A DNA stretch of 34,408 bases. Origin: an uncultured Prevotella sp. Lineage in GTDB: Bacteria > Bacteroidota > Bacteroidia > Bacteroidales > Bacteroidaceae. This document shows positions 26,241 through 34,094 of this stretch, piece by piece. The position numbers and the translations under genes were made by a program. Under the pieces are notes generated by a model, which saw only the letters and a list, made by a program, of their open reading frames with translations, made no database searches and had not been told where the DNA came from. Each line of letters starts with the position of its first letter. Position 1 is the first letter of the stretch. The stretch covers positions 1 through 34,408 of the forward strand of contig CALZJQ010000015.1 in assembly GCA_945787895.1 (NCBI GenBank), in the 5' to 3' direction.

Positions 26241-26382
26241 GTTATGAGTGCGCATTTTGTTTCTTTTTGTCTCAAGTCGCATTTGCTGGTGAGTATCTTG
26301 CAGAACAAAAGCAATGAGTTGTTTCTTTGGTTTTCTGATATATGATATTCTCAAGGTACGAGCAAGGTTCGTAGTGTCTTGT

Positions 26383-27507
26383 TTACATACAATCACGCTT
26401 GAACCACATCTCAAAGACAGGATCTGCGATATAAACCTTTTTCATTTTTATTGCAATTAGTTCACAGTCGAGAAGAGCGTTCTTTATCCTATAAATGTTT
26501 GACTTTGCCCCAAGGTCGAATAGTTGTGTCACGACCTTTGACGTGAAATCGCTATGGTAACCAGAGCATATAGCCCTCAGAAAGTTCATCTGGTACGAGG
26601 TAAGGCCTGCAATCTGATTCTGAAAGAGTCCGGAATTTTGTTCCAATGTATCGCAAATGCCATCATCAATATTCTGTTCCGTAACTTCTTTCCCCGCTTC
26701 AAGAAGTACATTCCATGATAGTTGCTGGACGTATGATGAATGACACTGAGTGGTGTCACATATCCTTGCTGCCATATCACGGGATATTTTCTTTCCCTGC
26801 TGTTGGAATTTTTCCGTTATGAAGTCTATCCATTCTTCTCTTGGGATTTTGTCAAGATACATCATCTCGCCGAACATGAAGAATGGCATGCGTTTGTTTT
26901 GGAAAATCTTCATCATCATGTGGTTTTTGCTTCCAAACATACAGTATGACGTGTTTTTCTGATGTTGCCATACACCGCGCATTCGCTTTTGAACGGTGAC
27001 ACTGTCAGGAAATTCTCCTATTTGTTGAAATTCGTCAATACAAACCACGATGTTAATATTGCGTTTCTGAGCAATGACTTCGGGAAGATTAAGTATTTCC
27101 TCGGGTGAGAAATCTCTTGGTGTAATGCCTAATGTCAGCTGAAAGTCATTGAGCGGTTCAGGTGAATAGGATATTCTTGGTGTTACTCTGCTCAGAAATT
27201 CCCGCAGAGTATCAAGAACCTTGTCCATTGTTCCTGCTGTCTCTTTTATTATGACAGATGCAAATCGGTTCAGGAAGTCATATTCGCTGCGGCAATCATA
27301 GACATCCATGTATATTACCTTCACTTTGGGATCTTGAATAGACCTCTGTACTTTTCTGACCAATGATGTCTTTCCCATACGTCTTGGAGAAATGATGATG
27401 GTATTCATCCCATAGCAGAAATTGGCCAGCAGTCGCTTGGTTTCATTCTGCCTGTCAGTGAAGTTATCTGCATCTACAGACTTTCCGTAAACAAAAGGTT
27501 TTTTCAT
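26383..27507 (-). CDS. AAA-type ATPase, archaeal-ATPase-like family
   Basis: A 374-residue STAND/AAA-like ATPase of the kind scattered through Bacteroidales genomes. It starts with FVYGKSVDADNFTDRQNE and has Walker A SPRRMGKTSLV (residues 40-50) and Walker B IVVCIDEFQQI (153-163). The C-terminal part is a winged-helix-like region with LTSYQMNFLRAICSG and IYRIKNALLDCELI and ends with YIADPVFEMWFKRDC. The start at 27507 (MKKPFVYG) lies just after its promoter; the longer frame from 27531 would begin inside the -7 element. The cellular role of this family is unclear. It is not an expected polysaccharide gene and is probably a mobile or defence-like passenger. Confidence 0.85.
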   Translation of the reverse strand: MKKPFVYGKSVDADNFTDRQNETKRLLANFCYGMNTIIISPRRMGKTSLVRKVQRSIQDPKVKVIYMDVYDCRSEYDFLNRFASVIIKETAGTMDKVLDTLREFLSRVTPRISYSPEPLNDFQLTLGITPRDFSPEEILNLPEVIAQKRNINIVVCIDEFQQIGEFPDSVTVQKRMRGVWQHQKNTSYCMFGSKNHMMMKIFQNKRMPFFMFGEMMYLDKIPREEWIDFITEKFQQQGKKISRDMAARICDTTQCHSSYVQQLSWNVLLEAGKEVTEQNIDDGICDTLEQNSGLFQNQIAGLTSYQMNFLRAICSGYHSDFTSKVVTQLFDLGAKSNIYRIKNALLDCELIAIKMKKVYIADPVFEMWFKRDCM

Positions 27508-27526
27508 GCTCTTTGTTATTACTGCC

Positions 27527-27902
27527 TGCAAAATTATGAAAGAAAAACCAAGTTCACAAATATGTGAACCACAAATATGTGAACTTTAATTTTTTTTTGC
27601 AGTCTGATAAAATGATTGATGATTAATCAGGCTTCCGTGTCAGTCAGTTATTCCCCGAACCAGGGTAACAGCAATGAAAGATTCCAATTGTATAACCATA
27701 GGGTCAGCATGGCAATTGTTGTCATGCTGATTTTTTGTAGTATATTGTTATCTTTCAGCAGAGGCGAAATGCAGATAGGTATTATGAATAGGTAATGTGG
27801 AGACATGATGTAAACCTCGTTCAGTCCAAAACCCAATACAAGGTGGATAAGCAGGTCAAAGCTGAAGAATGCAAGGACCATGGGTATCACTTTGTTGCGA
27901 TA
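27527..27902. repeat. Duplicated segment, copy 2 (parental)
   Basis: Contains the last 255 bases of the polytopic membrane protein gene, the intergenic region and the ATPase promoter, in their intact context. Its near-identical partner is at 22877-23255. The few differences (a base change in the second 15-base unit, small indels near the gene end) show that the duplication is fairly recent. Confidence 0.95.
27529..27584 (-). promoter_or_regulatory. ATPase promoter overlapped by a tandem palindromic operator
   Basis: On the minus strand TAATTTTG (27529-27536) is the -7 element, and TTTG (27557-27560) lies 20 bases upstream. Two perfect tandem 15-base units CACAAATATGTGAAC (27555-27569, 27570-27584) cover the -33 box. 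With three preceding bases the first unit forms the palindrome GTTCACAAATATGTGAAC (27552-27569). A repressor bound here would block the polymerase. Transcription would start about 15 bases before ATG 27507. Confidence 0.8.
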
Positions 27903-29078
27903 GCCTTTCATGATTCCTATGATGGCAAGGAGCAGTATTATTCCTTCTACTGCATAGTTGTACCAGTGATTGTAGTTTACAATGACAGGTCGCTTGATGT
28001 TTACATCGTCAAGGAAGTAGTCTTCGTGAAACTGAATAGGTTCGCCAAAGATGTTTTCTACGAATGATTTCCATCGAGGTGTGGAAATGTCAGTCCATGC
28101 AGCGAAGCCTTCTTTGGAAATAGGCTTGCCTGCGTGCATACTCCATGCTTGCTTCCTGTTGTACCTGTATTTTTCGATGGCTCTTTCTTTTACGATTCTT
28201 CTGACCGCCGCTTCTACTGCTTCTGGATTCTTGACTGTCGCCGTGTCAAGGTAGTCGCGCCTTAGTTCTTCAAGCATTCTCTGGCTTTCGATGGCTTGGA
28301 CCTGCTTCCTTGCTTCTGCCCGCGGAGTTACGAAGAAATGATGATTGACCAGGATTACTCCCAATATCAGCAGAGAAGGAAGGATTACTGCCGTGCCAAG
28401 GAACTTGGGATGCCAGAATGCTTTGCCCCTGTTTGTCAGGGTCGCAATAAATACCTTGATACCGTTGCTGAGTGAAATACCTGCCGTGAAGAGAAAGAGG
28501 AAGGCAGTGGGAGATTTACCTGTTTCCCTGTTGTTCTTGATGTTGTCTCCTACGATGTAGATTGTCAACAGCAGCATTGTCATTGACGGTCCGAAATGGT
28601 CGGGAACGAAGACGGCAAGCATGGTAAATCCCATAGAGTAGAAGAAAAGACACAACGTGACGGCATTTATCTTGCTCAATGACATCAGTTGCCTTAATAT
28701 GCGATACAGGAAAACGAATGAGTATATGGCTGACACGCACCAGACGATGGCTGTTATGGTCGTTGCCCAGTTGCTGCCTGTCAGGCTCATCAGCCATTTG
28801 TTGAGCATGTACAGCGGGTGAATGAAATAAGCCATCAGCGGGTGTCGCGTGGCTTCATATCTTACGTCCCATTCTGACATGGAATGATATGTGATAAGGT
28901 CAAAGCCGGATACGTGGTAATTGTTCCAGAACAAGTCGTGATAGTTGGCAGAAAGTTGTGAGAAACGGTCGAAGTATTTGATGACGTTTAGTGAGTTCAG
29001 GGCTATGAAGAATAGTGCAAGGAGCAAGGCTATTGGTCTTTCCTCCTTTGATATTTTGAACAGTTGCTTGATACTCAT
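27648..29078 (-). CDS. Polytopic membrane protein (DUF6080-like)
   Basis: A 476-residue inner-membrane protein with an N-terminal helix after ISKEERPIALLLALFF, about 10 hydrophobic helices in all, and a large hydrophilic loop around residues 250-365 rich in Arg/Glu helices (MLEELRRDYLDT, AVRRIVKERAIEKY). Short acidic/aromatic loops after the first helix (SMSEWDVRYEATRHPLMAY) resemble the external loops of GT-C glycosyltransferases. No confirmed catalytic motif is visible. I recall such proteins as DUF6080, found in Bacteroidales polysaccharide loci, but cannot check it. The last 84 codons are duplicated at 23001-23255. A role as polymerase or glycosyltransferase is possible but unproven. Confidence 0.75.
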   Translation of the reverse strand: MSIKQLFKISKEERPIALLLALFFIALNSLNVIKYFDRFSQLSANYHDLFWNNYHVSGFDLITYHSMSEWDVRYEATRHPLMAYFIHPLYMLNKWLMSLTGSNWATTITAIVWCVSAIYSFVFLYRILRQLMSLSKINAVTLCLFFYSMGFTMLAVFVPDHFGPSMTMLLLTIYIVGDNIKNNRETGKSPTAFLFLFTAGISLSNGIKVFIATLTNRGKAFWHPKFLGTAVILPSLLILGVILVNHHFFVTPRAEARKQVQAIESQRMLEELRRDYLDTATVKNPEAVEAAVRRIVKERAIEKYRYNRKQAWSMHAGKPISKEGFAAWTDISTPRWKSFVENIFGEPIQFHEDYFLDDVNIKRPVIVNYNHWYNYAVEGIILLLAIIGIMKGYRNKVIPMVLAFFSFDLLIHLVLGFGLNEVYIMSPHYLFIIPICISPLLKDNNILQKISMTTIAMLTLWLYNWNLSLLLPWFGE

Positions 29079-29169
29079 CTGTGGTTGCTGTTATTGGAAT
29101 GTGAAATAAAAGGAGATTGTCACGCTGATGCAGTGACGGCTGAAAGGGCAGGATTATTGCATAGGTCAG

Positions 29170-30144
29170 TCATTTGATGTTGAAAGCTCTTTTTGTGAAT
29201 GGGATGAATGACATTACATATGTACCGAGGATGCAGTAAAATACTACAAACAGTATATGTCCTGCGTCTGACAAATCAATGTGATTCCTGATAGAGTAGC
29301 ACATGTCGAAGGCGTGTATGCAAAGGAACACCATACTGTTTCTGCCAATCCATTCAAGGAGGTCTGTCGCCATACATTTGTATTTTGACAAAAATCCTGA
29401 TATGATTCCAATGCATAACGTACCTCCGCAGGCACCGATGATGTTGACAGGAAGATTATCGTAATGACATCTTACCATCGACATGTCGTAGAACAGGAAG
29501 CTGACAATCCATGTGGCTATGCTTACACAGGCAAATGACATGGCGTATTTTCCTGTCACTGTGCTGTCCTTCAGCTGTCGGGCTTTGTATCCTATGGCAT
29601 AGAACAGTGTGGCTGATATGCCTGGCAATATCGCCAATGGAAGGTTGATGACATATCGGTCTGTGAATGTTGCTGCCATGGATATGAAGAAACAGATGGG
29701 CAGGAAGTGTTTCCTGTATCGTTTGAACAATATGTTGAAAACATTCTTTGTCCAGAACAATGCCCATAGAAACCATATTGCCCCTATAATCGGGATGTTT
29801 GCCAGATATTCAGAGGTATGTTGCAACGAACCGCTTGCATACAGTGAGGCAATAATCCATGATGACACTAAATCCTCGTTATGCGTGAGAGACTTGAAAG
29901 CGAAGCAAAAGATGACGGCTGAACACGTAAGGTAATAAGGGATGAGCAAGTGCCTTGCATCTTTCTTTACCATGACAAGCGTATCCTTCTCATGGTAGAA
30001 ATATCCTGCAATGATGAAGAACAGGGGCATGTGCCATGAAAAGATAAACCGGTGTCCTGCCAAGGTGAGGTGACCTGCAATCACCGCAATGATACCGATA
30101 CATTTCATTATGTCACAGGTGTGGTCTCTTTCTTTAGCTTTCAT
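29170..30144 (-). CDS. Acyltransferase-3 family membrane protein
   Basis: A 324-residue inner-membrane protein with about 10 helices. The N-terminus has the family signature: CDIMKCIGIIAVIAGHLT, with the conserved histidine, then FSWHMPLFFIIAGYFYH, and an Arg/Lys-rich loop. These enzymes O-acetylate or otherwise acylate sugars of surface polysaccharides. It starts 11 bases inside the end of the second flippase gene and is therefore translationally coupled to it. The acceptor glycan is presumably the one exported by that flippase; this is inference from position. Confidence 0.9.
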   Translation of the reverse strand: MKAKERDHTCDIMKCIGIIAVIAGHLTLAGHRFIFSWHMPLFFIIAGYFYHEKDTLVMVKKDARHLLIPYYLTCSAVIFCFAFKSLTHNEDLVSSWIIASLYASGSLQHTSEYLANIPIIGAIWFLWALFWTKNVFNILFKRYRKHFLPICFFISMAATFTDRYVINLPLAILPGISATLFYAIGYKARQLKDSTVTGKYAMSFACVSIATWIVSFLFYDMSMVRCHYDNLPVNIIGACGGTLCIGIISGFLSKYKCMATDLLEWIGRNSMVFLCIHAFDMCYSIRNHIDLSDAGHILFVVFYCILGTYVMSFIPFTKRAFNIK

Positions 30145-31618
30145 TTTTTTTGTGTCTTTTGAGAAGATTGTTCTTGATAAAATGTTCCCCCTCTTTCAGT
30201 ATCTCTACATGAGCAGCCTTCATGGCAATGTAATAGAGGACGACGCATAATGCAATCCTGGTGGATATGAGTGCCCAGATGTTTGTCAGACTTGCTGTAA
30301 GGAAATAGACGACGGCCATTATTCCTGCTGAGATGATGCAGAAAGGCATGATGTCTTTCAGCGCATCCGTGAATCTGTATCCTATCAGTTTCCCGGAAAA
30401 CAAATGCCATGGTATCAGCCACAGTATCAGGAAAGCCGAGTACGCTGATACCATGGTTTGCATTCCAAAACGATAGAATGCAAGTATGACTGCTATTTGA
30501 AGTATTATCTGTAATGTGTTTATCCACATATACAGGCCGCTCCTGCCGTGACTGATAGTAAGATTCTGGTACATGGTATATATAGGCATGAATGCGCCGG
30601 AGATGCAGAGCGTCTGCAGCAAGGGAACGCAACCGAGCCATTGTTCCTTTATCGTTATCAAGATGAACTCTCTGCTTACAAGGGCAAGGCCGAACATTAA
30701 CGGCATGGAAAAGAAACACGTGAAACGCATCATTTTCCTGAATACTCTCAGTTGCCTGTCGTTGTTGTCTCCTGTTTGGTAATTGTCGTTTGTTTCTACG
30801 AATATTGTCTGTGCTATCTGTCCTACGGTGTTGCTTACGAGGGAGTTGGCCATCGTGTTCCATTTGTATGCCTGGGAATAGTTTCCTACCTGATGTATGG
30901 GGAACAGTCGTCCGAAGATGACGGTCAATATGTTGTTGCTGAGAGTGTTGATCAGTTTTGTGACAAGTATCTTTATGGAAAACATTCCCATGTTCCATAC
31001 AGGAGTAAAGTTAAGGGTCAGCTTAGGTCTCCATTCCCTGACAAAATGGTACCTGCAGATTATTACTACTACACAATAAGTAATCTGTTGCCAGATTAAT
31101 GCCCAATAGCCGTAGTCAAGGAATGCCAGCGTGATGCCGGTCGTCCCGGAACTCACGAGGGCTATGCCGCCGGTTATGGCTATCTCCTTGTTCATCATGT
31201 TCTTTGTCATATATCCTCCATGTGCGATACCGAGAGAGGAAATGAAGAATGTGAGAAAGGTTACTCTTGATGCTTTTATGAGGCACTCTTGGTGGAAGAA
31301 ATCAGCAATTATGGGTGCAGCAAGGAAGAGCAGGGTGTATAATATCACGGATGCGCATACATTGAAAGAGAATACGGAGTTGTAATCCTTTGCTTCAGGA
31401 TGCTTGATGTTGATAAGCCCTAACGTAAATCCTGCACTCTGTATATCGCCGGCAAGGGCAATGAATATGGTAAGCAATCCGACGATGCCATAATCTTCCG
31501 GTGTAAGTAACCTTGCGAGGATAATTCCGATTACAAGATTGAGCACTTGTGTGCTACCACTGTTTACAGCACTCCAGAATAGTCCTTTGGCAGTTCTTTG
31601 CTTTAGTGATTCCTTCAT
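30134..31618 (-). CDS. Wzx-type lipopolysaccharide/oligosaccharide flippase (second copy)
   Basis: A 494-residue multi-spanning inner-membrane protein of the polysaccharide transporter (WzxC-like) family. It has the typical start MKESLKQRTAKGLFWSAVNSGSTQVLNLVIGIILARLLTPEDYGIVGL, a central hydrophilic LRVFRKMMRF loop and about 13-14 helices. ATG 31618 was chosen because upstream codons run through C/A-rich repeats and encode no family sequence, and because a promoter lies just before it. It differs from the flippase at 24717-26240. It forms an operon with the acyltransferase gene. Confidence 0.92.
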   Translation of the reverse strand: MKESLKQRTAKGLFWSAVNSGSTQVLNLVIGIILARLLTPEDYGIVGLLTIFIALAGDIQSAGFTLGLINIKHPEAKDYNSVFSFNVCASVILYTLLFLAAPIIADFFHQECLIKASRVTFLTFFISSLGIAHGGYMTKNMMNKEIAITGGIALVSSGTTGITLAFLDYGYWALIWQQITYCVVVIICRYHFVREWRPKLTLNFTPVWNMGMFSIKILVTKLINTLSNNILTVIFGRLFPIHQVGNYSQAYKWNTMANSLVSNTVGQIAQTIFVETNDNYQTGDNNDRQLRVFRKMMRFTCFFSMPLMFGLALVSREFILITIKEQWLGCVPLLQTLCISGAFMPIYTMYQNLTISHGRSGLYMWINTLQIILQIAVILAFYRFGMQTMVSAYSAFLILWLIPWHLFSGKLIGYRFTDALKDIMPFCIISAGIMAVVYFLTASLTNIWALISTRIALCVVLYYIAMKAAHVEILKEGEHFIKNNLLKRHKKNES

Positions 31619-31633
31619 GAGAAAATAGGTGTG

Positions 31634-31666
31634 CAAAAGTATTCTGTATTTTATCGAAAACCCAAA
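31634..31666 (-). promoter_or_regulatory. Promoter of the second flippase gene
   Basis: TACTTTTG on the minus strand (31634-31641) fits TAnnTTTG. A TTTG (31663-31666) 21 bases upstream lies within a block of AAAACCC-type repeat (31656-31692). The repeat thus seems to supply the -33 box. The start point would be about 10 bases before ATG 31618. Confidence 0.6.
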
Positions 31667-31817
31667 ACCCAAATCCCAAAACCGAAAACCCTTTATCTGG
31701 GTCACGTGCTGAAATTGAGCAGCAGGCAGTGCAAGGATTAAAGAATAATTTTGTACACCCGCTGAAATATTCCATTGCTGTGTAGTATGGATATTTGGAC
31801 TTCCCACATTCAATGTG

Positions 31818-31848
31818 CAAAGTTATGAAAAAAAACGGAGACTACACA
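31818..31848 (-). promoter_or_regulatory. Second promoter-like element facing the flippase gene
   Basis: Minus-strand TAACTTTG (31818-31825) with a weak TGTG (31845-31848) 19 bases upstream. The context GCAAAGTTATGAAAAAAAAC resembles the -7 region of the ATPase promoter and its duplicate, suggesting a shared origin. It would give a leader of about 190 bases. Confidence 0.45.
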
Positions 31849-31859
31849 ATTTTTTTCCT

Positions 31860-32522
31860 TTGTTTCTTTGCTTATGACATTGCAGTTTTCTTTGGAAAGT
31901 GTAGGAGATGGGGCTGAATCAGCTTGGAACAGAGTGTTTTTCCCCCTTTGTTTCCTGTTGTTGCATTTCTGTCATTCCTGTGTTCCTGCATTGGAAGATA
32001 GATGCTATGAAAGTATCATTCATGGAGGTGTTTTCTGTTTTCTTGCAGGTGGTAAGGCTCGTTGGTTTTCCTCGTTTTAGCCTTTGGGAAAGCAGAAACC
32101 GGAGGGTTTTCAGTGAAAAAATGTCGCATCCTTGAGTGAAAGCTGTGCTTTTGCATTCCAAGAACTTTGATTTTGCATTGCGAAAGCTTAGCTTTTGCAA
32201 TGCAAAAGGGTTGATATTGCCTCGCAATATCAACCCTTTTGTCTTGCCTTTTCTGATGACGGAATCTGTGATTTTTGTATATTTCTGATGTTCAGGCATT
32301 TATAAAATCCTTAAAACGGCGGATTTTTGATGCCGAGACATCGGTTTTGCGGAATCGCTGCTCCTGTATTCCTTTTTTATGTCATAATAGTATAACCGGG
32401 AATGGCGGGTGAGATTTATTCTTATTTCTTGTATCGCTGTCTATGCAGGAATGTGGATTCGCCTGGAATCCAAGGACGATTGTCTGCAACATGGTTTTTT
32501 TATTATTGTCCTGTCCTTAATT
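31860..32522. other. Gene-free stretch with decayed repeats
   Basis: No convincing gene is seen. 31890-31936 holds two units (TTTGGAAAGTGTAGGAGATG..., CTTGGAACAGAGTG) related to the 33-base repeat at 17544-17655. Open frames here on both strands have no family-like sequence and overlap hairpins. The tail 32241-32522 appears unique and featureless. Confidence 0.6.
32171..32240. terminator. Two overlapping strong hairpins
   Basis: Hairpin 1 has outer arms TTTTGCATTGC (32171-32181) and GCAATGCAAAA (32197-32207) with an inner AAAGC/GCTTT stem, about 17 pairs in all including one G-T. Hairpin 2 has perfect 17-base arms at 32204-32220 and 32224-32240 (AAAAGGGTTGATATTGC) around CTC. The two share four bases, so only one can fully form. 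T-runs flank both, so termination in either direction is possible, but no gene ends nearby. Confidence 0.7.
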
Positions 32523-32553
32523 TTTGCCATGTTGAAAAAAAATGCTAATTTTG
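32523..32553 (+). promoter_or_regulatory. Promoter of the GT2 glycosyltransferase gene
   Basis: TTTG (32523-32526), 19 bases, TAATTTTG (32546-32553): a perfect Bacteroidetes-type match. The transcript would carry a leader of about 265 bases including leader repeat B before ATG 32826. Confidence 0.85.
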
Positions 32554-32606
32554 CAGATGGTTAGGTAGAAATGTTTAGTTCATCATTCGGACCTTGTCAT
32601 TATTCG

Positions 32607-32788
32607 ATAATTGAATTCAACTTTCTCAAGTCTGTGACTTGCTCAGTTTCATAGGGTTATAAGGTTTTAAGGTTATGCGGAAGTTACAATCAGCCTTTGC
32701 ATACTTCCGTAAAACCAAACCTTAAAACCCTAAAACCTTAAAACCCTAAAACCGAAGAAGTTGAAGCCCAGCGAAACTTGAGTAATTG
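32607..32788. repeat. Leader repeat, copy B
   Basis: Starts TTGAATTCAACTTTCTCAAG with the hairpin core CAAGTCTGTGACTTG. It continues with GGTTATAAGGTTTTAAGG units, then the complementary AAAACCCTAAAACCTT units, and ends AAGAAGTTGAAG...GAAACTTGAGTAATTG. The G/T half and the C/A half can pair into one long imperfect hairpin in the GT2 mRNA leader, 37 bases before its ATG. Confidence 0.85.
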
Positions 32789-32825
32789 AAATTATTTCCT
32801 TCCATTCAAAATAAATCAAAATAGC

Positions 32826-33869
32826 ATGAAAAAGATACTCTCAATCATAATTCCGACGTACAACATGGAGAAATATCTCCGCAAATGTCTTTCGTCTCTT
32901 TTGATAGGTAATCGTCAGGAGTTTATTGATGTAATTGTCGTAAATGACGGAAGCAAGGATTCTTCGTTGGAAATAGCACGCGGGTTTGAAGCGGAATATC
33001 CGGATGTATTCAATGTGGTTGACAAATCCAACGGCAATTATGGTTCCTGTGTCAACAGGGGCTTGAAGGAAGCGAGGGGCAAGTATGTCAAGATACTTGA
33101 TGCGGATGACTCTTATGACACGGCAGAGTTTGCAAAGTTGGTAGAGAGACTCCTCGAACTGGATGTGGATTTGTGCCTTACCGATTATGTCATCGTCAAT
33201 GAAAAGGGAGAAAGGACGTCGTCACATAAAAGGGGCGTGATGGAGGAGGGCACGGTATATCGCGCTGAGGATTTCCTGTCAAGATGCCTTGATGACCTGA
33301 TCAAGATGCATGAGATAGTCTATCGCACCCAGATGCTTCGTGACATGAATTATTCTCAGACAGAGGGAATCGCTTTTACTGATACCGAGTGGGCACTCCT
33401 GCCTTTGGAAAGGGTGGAAAAAGCATGCTATCTTCAGCTGTCTGTATATAAATACTTGGTAGGAAGGGAGGGACAGACGGTGGACCCGAAGAGGGCAGCC
33501 AGCCTGCATTCCCAGGGAATGAAAACCCTGTTTCGCCAAATATCAGTGTTCTCGAATATGAGGGAGCTGTCTGCGGAAAAGAAGCAATATATGACACAGT
33601 TCCTTTTATGTAATATCAGATATACATATCGTACTTGTCTCGTGACCTCCTGCAAGTATTTTTCCAATGACAGCCTGAGGGATTTTGATAAAAGGCTGAG
33701 GGATGCAAGCATTGAACTCTATAATCTGATGGATAATGTGACGGTCCAGCCGAGCATCCCTATATATTTTGTCAGGGAATGGCGTAAAGACAAGAGCGTG
33801 ACGCCGCTTTCCGTAAGGTTCTACAGGACTGTGATTTTCCCGTTATTGAGGTTGATGGGGAAATCTTGA
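32826..33869 (+). CDS. GT2-family glycosyltransferase
   Basis: A 347-residue GT-A fold glycosyltransferase. The N-terminal domain shows LSIIIPTYNMEKYLRKCL, the nucleotide-sugar aspartate in IVVNDGSKDSS (residues 37-47) and the metal-binding DADD (92-95) in KYVKILDADDSYD. A second acidic motif TDTEWALLPLERVEKACYL is near residue 180. The C-terminal 130 residues are helical. It probably adds a sugar to the polysaccharide repeat unit; donor and linkage are unknown. It stands alone on the plus strand, with a perfect promoter, leader repeat B before it and repeat C seven bases after its stop. This makes it look like an exchangeable cassette. Confidence 0.92.
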   Translation: MKKILSIIIPTYNMEKYLRKCLSSLLIGNRQEFIDVIVVNDGSKDSSLEIARGFEAEYPDVFNVVDKSNGNYGSCVNRGLKEARGKYVKILDADDSYDTAEFAKLVERLLELDVDLCLTDYVIVNEKGERTSSHKRGVMEEGTVYRAEDFLSRCLDDLIKMHEIVYRTQMLRDMNYSQTEGIAFTDTEWALLPLERVEKACYLQLSVYKYLVGREGQTVDPKRAASLHSQGMKTLFRQISVFSNMRELSAEKKQYMTQFLLCNIRYTYRTCLVTSCKYFSNDSLRDFDKRLRDASIELYNLMDNVTVQPSIPIYFVREWRKDKSVTPLSVRFYRTVIFPLLRLMGKS

Positions 33870-33875
33870 CTGCGC

Positions 33876-33953
33876 ATCTTTCCTCCGAAAAACCTTAAGA
33901 CCATAAAGCCTTAATACCGAAGAAGTTGAAGCTTGCGAAACTTTAGTTGTTAA
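33876..33953. repeat. Leader repeat, copy C (right half)
   Basis: Almost identical to the right half of copy A: CTCCGAAAAACCTTAAGACC, CATAAAGCCTTAATACCG, AAGAAGTTGAAG and GCGAAACTTTAGTTG. It begins right after the GT2 stop codon. The left half is missing. Confidence 0.85.
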
Positions 33954-33961
33954 TTCCGATG

Positions 33962-34014
33962 CAAAGGTAATACTTTATTTTGGATTACACAAGGTTGTGT
34001 TACACAAAGTTGTG
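33962..34014 (-). promoter_or_regulatory. Orphan promoter with tandem 15-bp palindromic units
   Basis: Minus-strand TACCTTTG (33962-33969) with a TTGT (33989-33992) 19 bases upstream. Two 15-base units TTACACAAGGTTGTG (33985-33999) and TTACACAAAGTTGTG (34000-34014) cover the -33 box. The layout equals that of the ATPase promoter, but the sequence differs. No minus-strand gene follows; transcription would run antisense into the GT2 gene. Confidence 0.55.
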
Positions 34015-34094
34015 TGATTTTGCAGATTTCTTCGCTGTGGCATCCGTGCTGTCCCTGTGGGAATGTCATGTTTCCGGGGTGGGGCTGGATATGG

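Noticed and set aside
31554..31820. 88-residue frame covering the flippase start
   Set aside because: It is out of frame with the flippase and runs through the C/A repeats; no family resemblance.
31919..32299. 126-residue protein on the minus strand
   Set aside because: It spans the two strong hairpins and the decayed 33-base repeat, has low-complexity composition and no recognisable domain or promoter.
32710..32752. Telomere-like repeat (AAAACCCT units)
   Set aside because: It lies inside an internal leader repeat whose G/T and C/A halves are complementary; nothing suggests a chromosome end.
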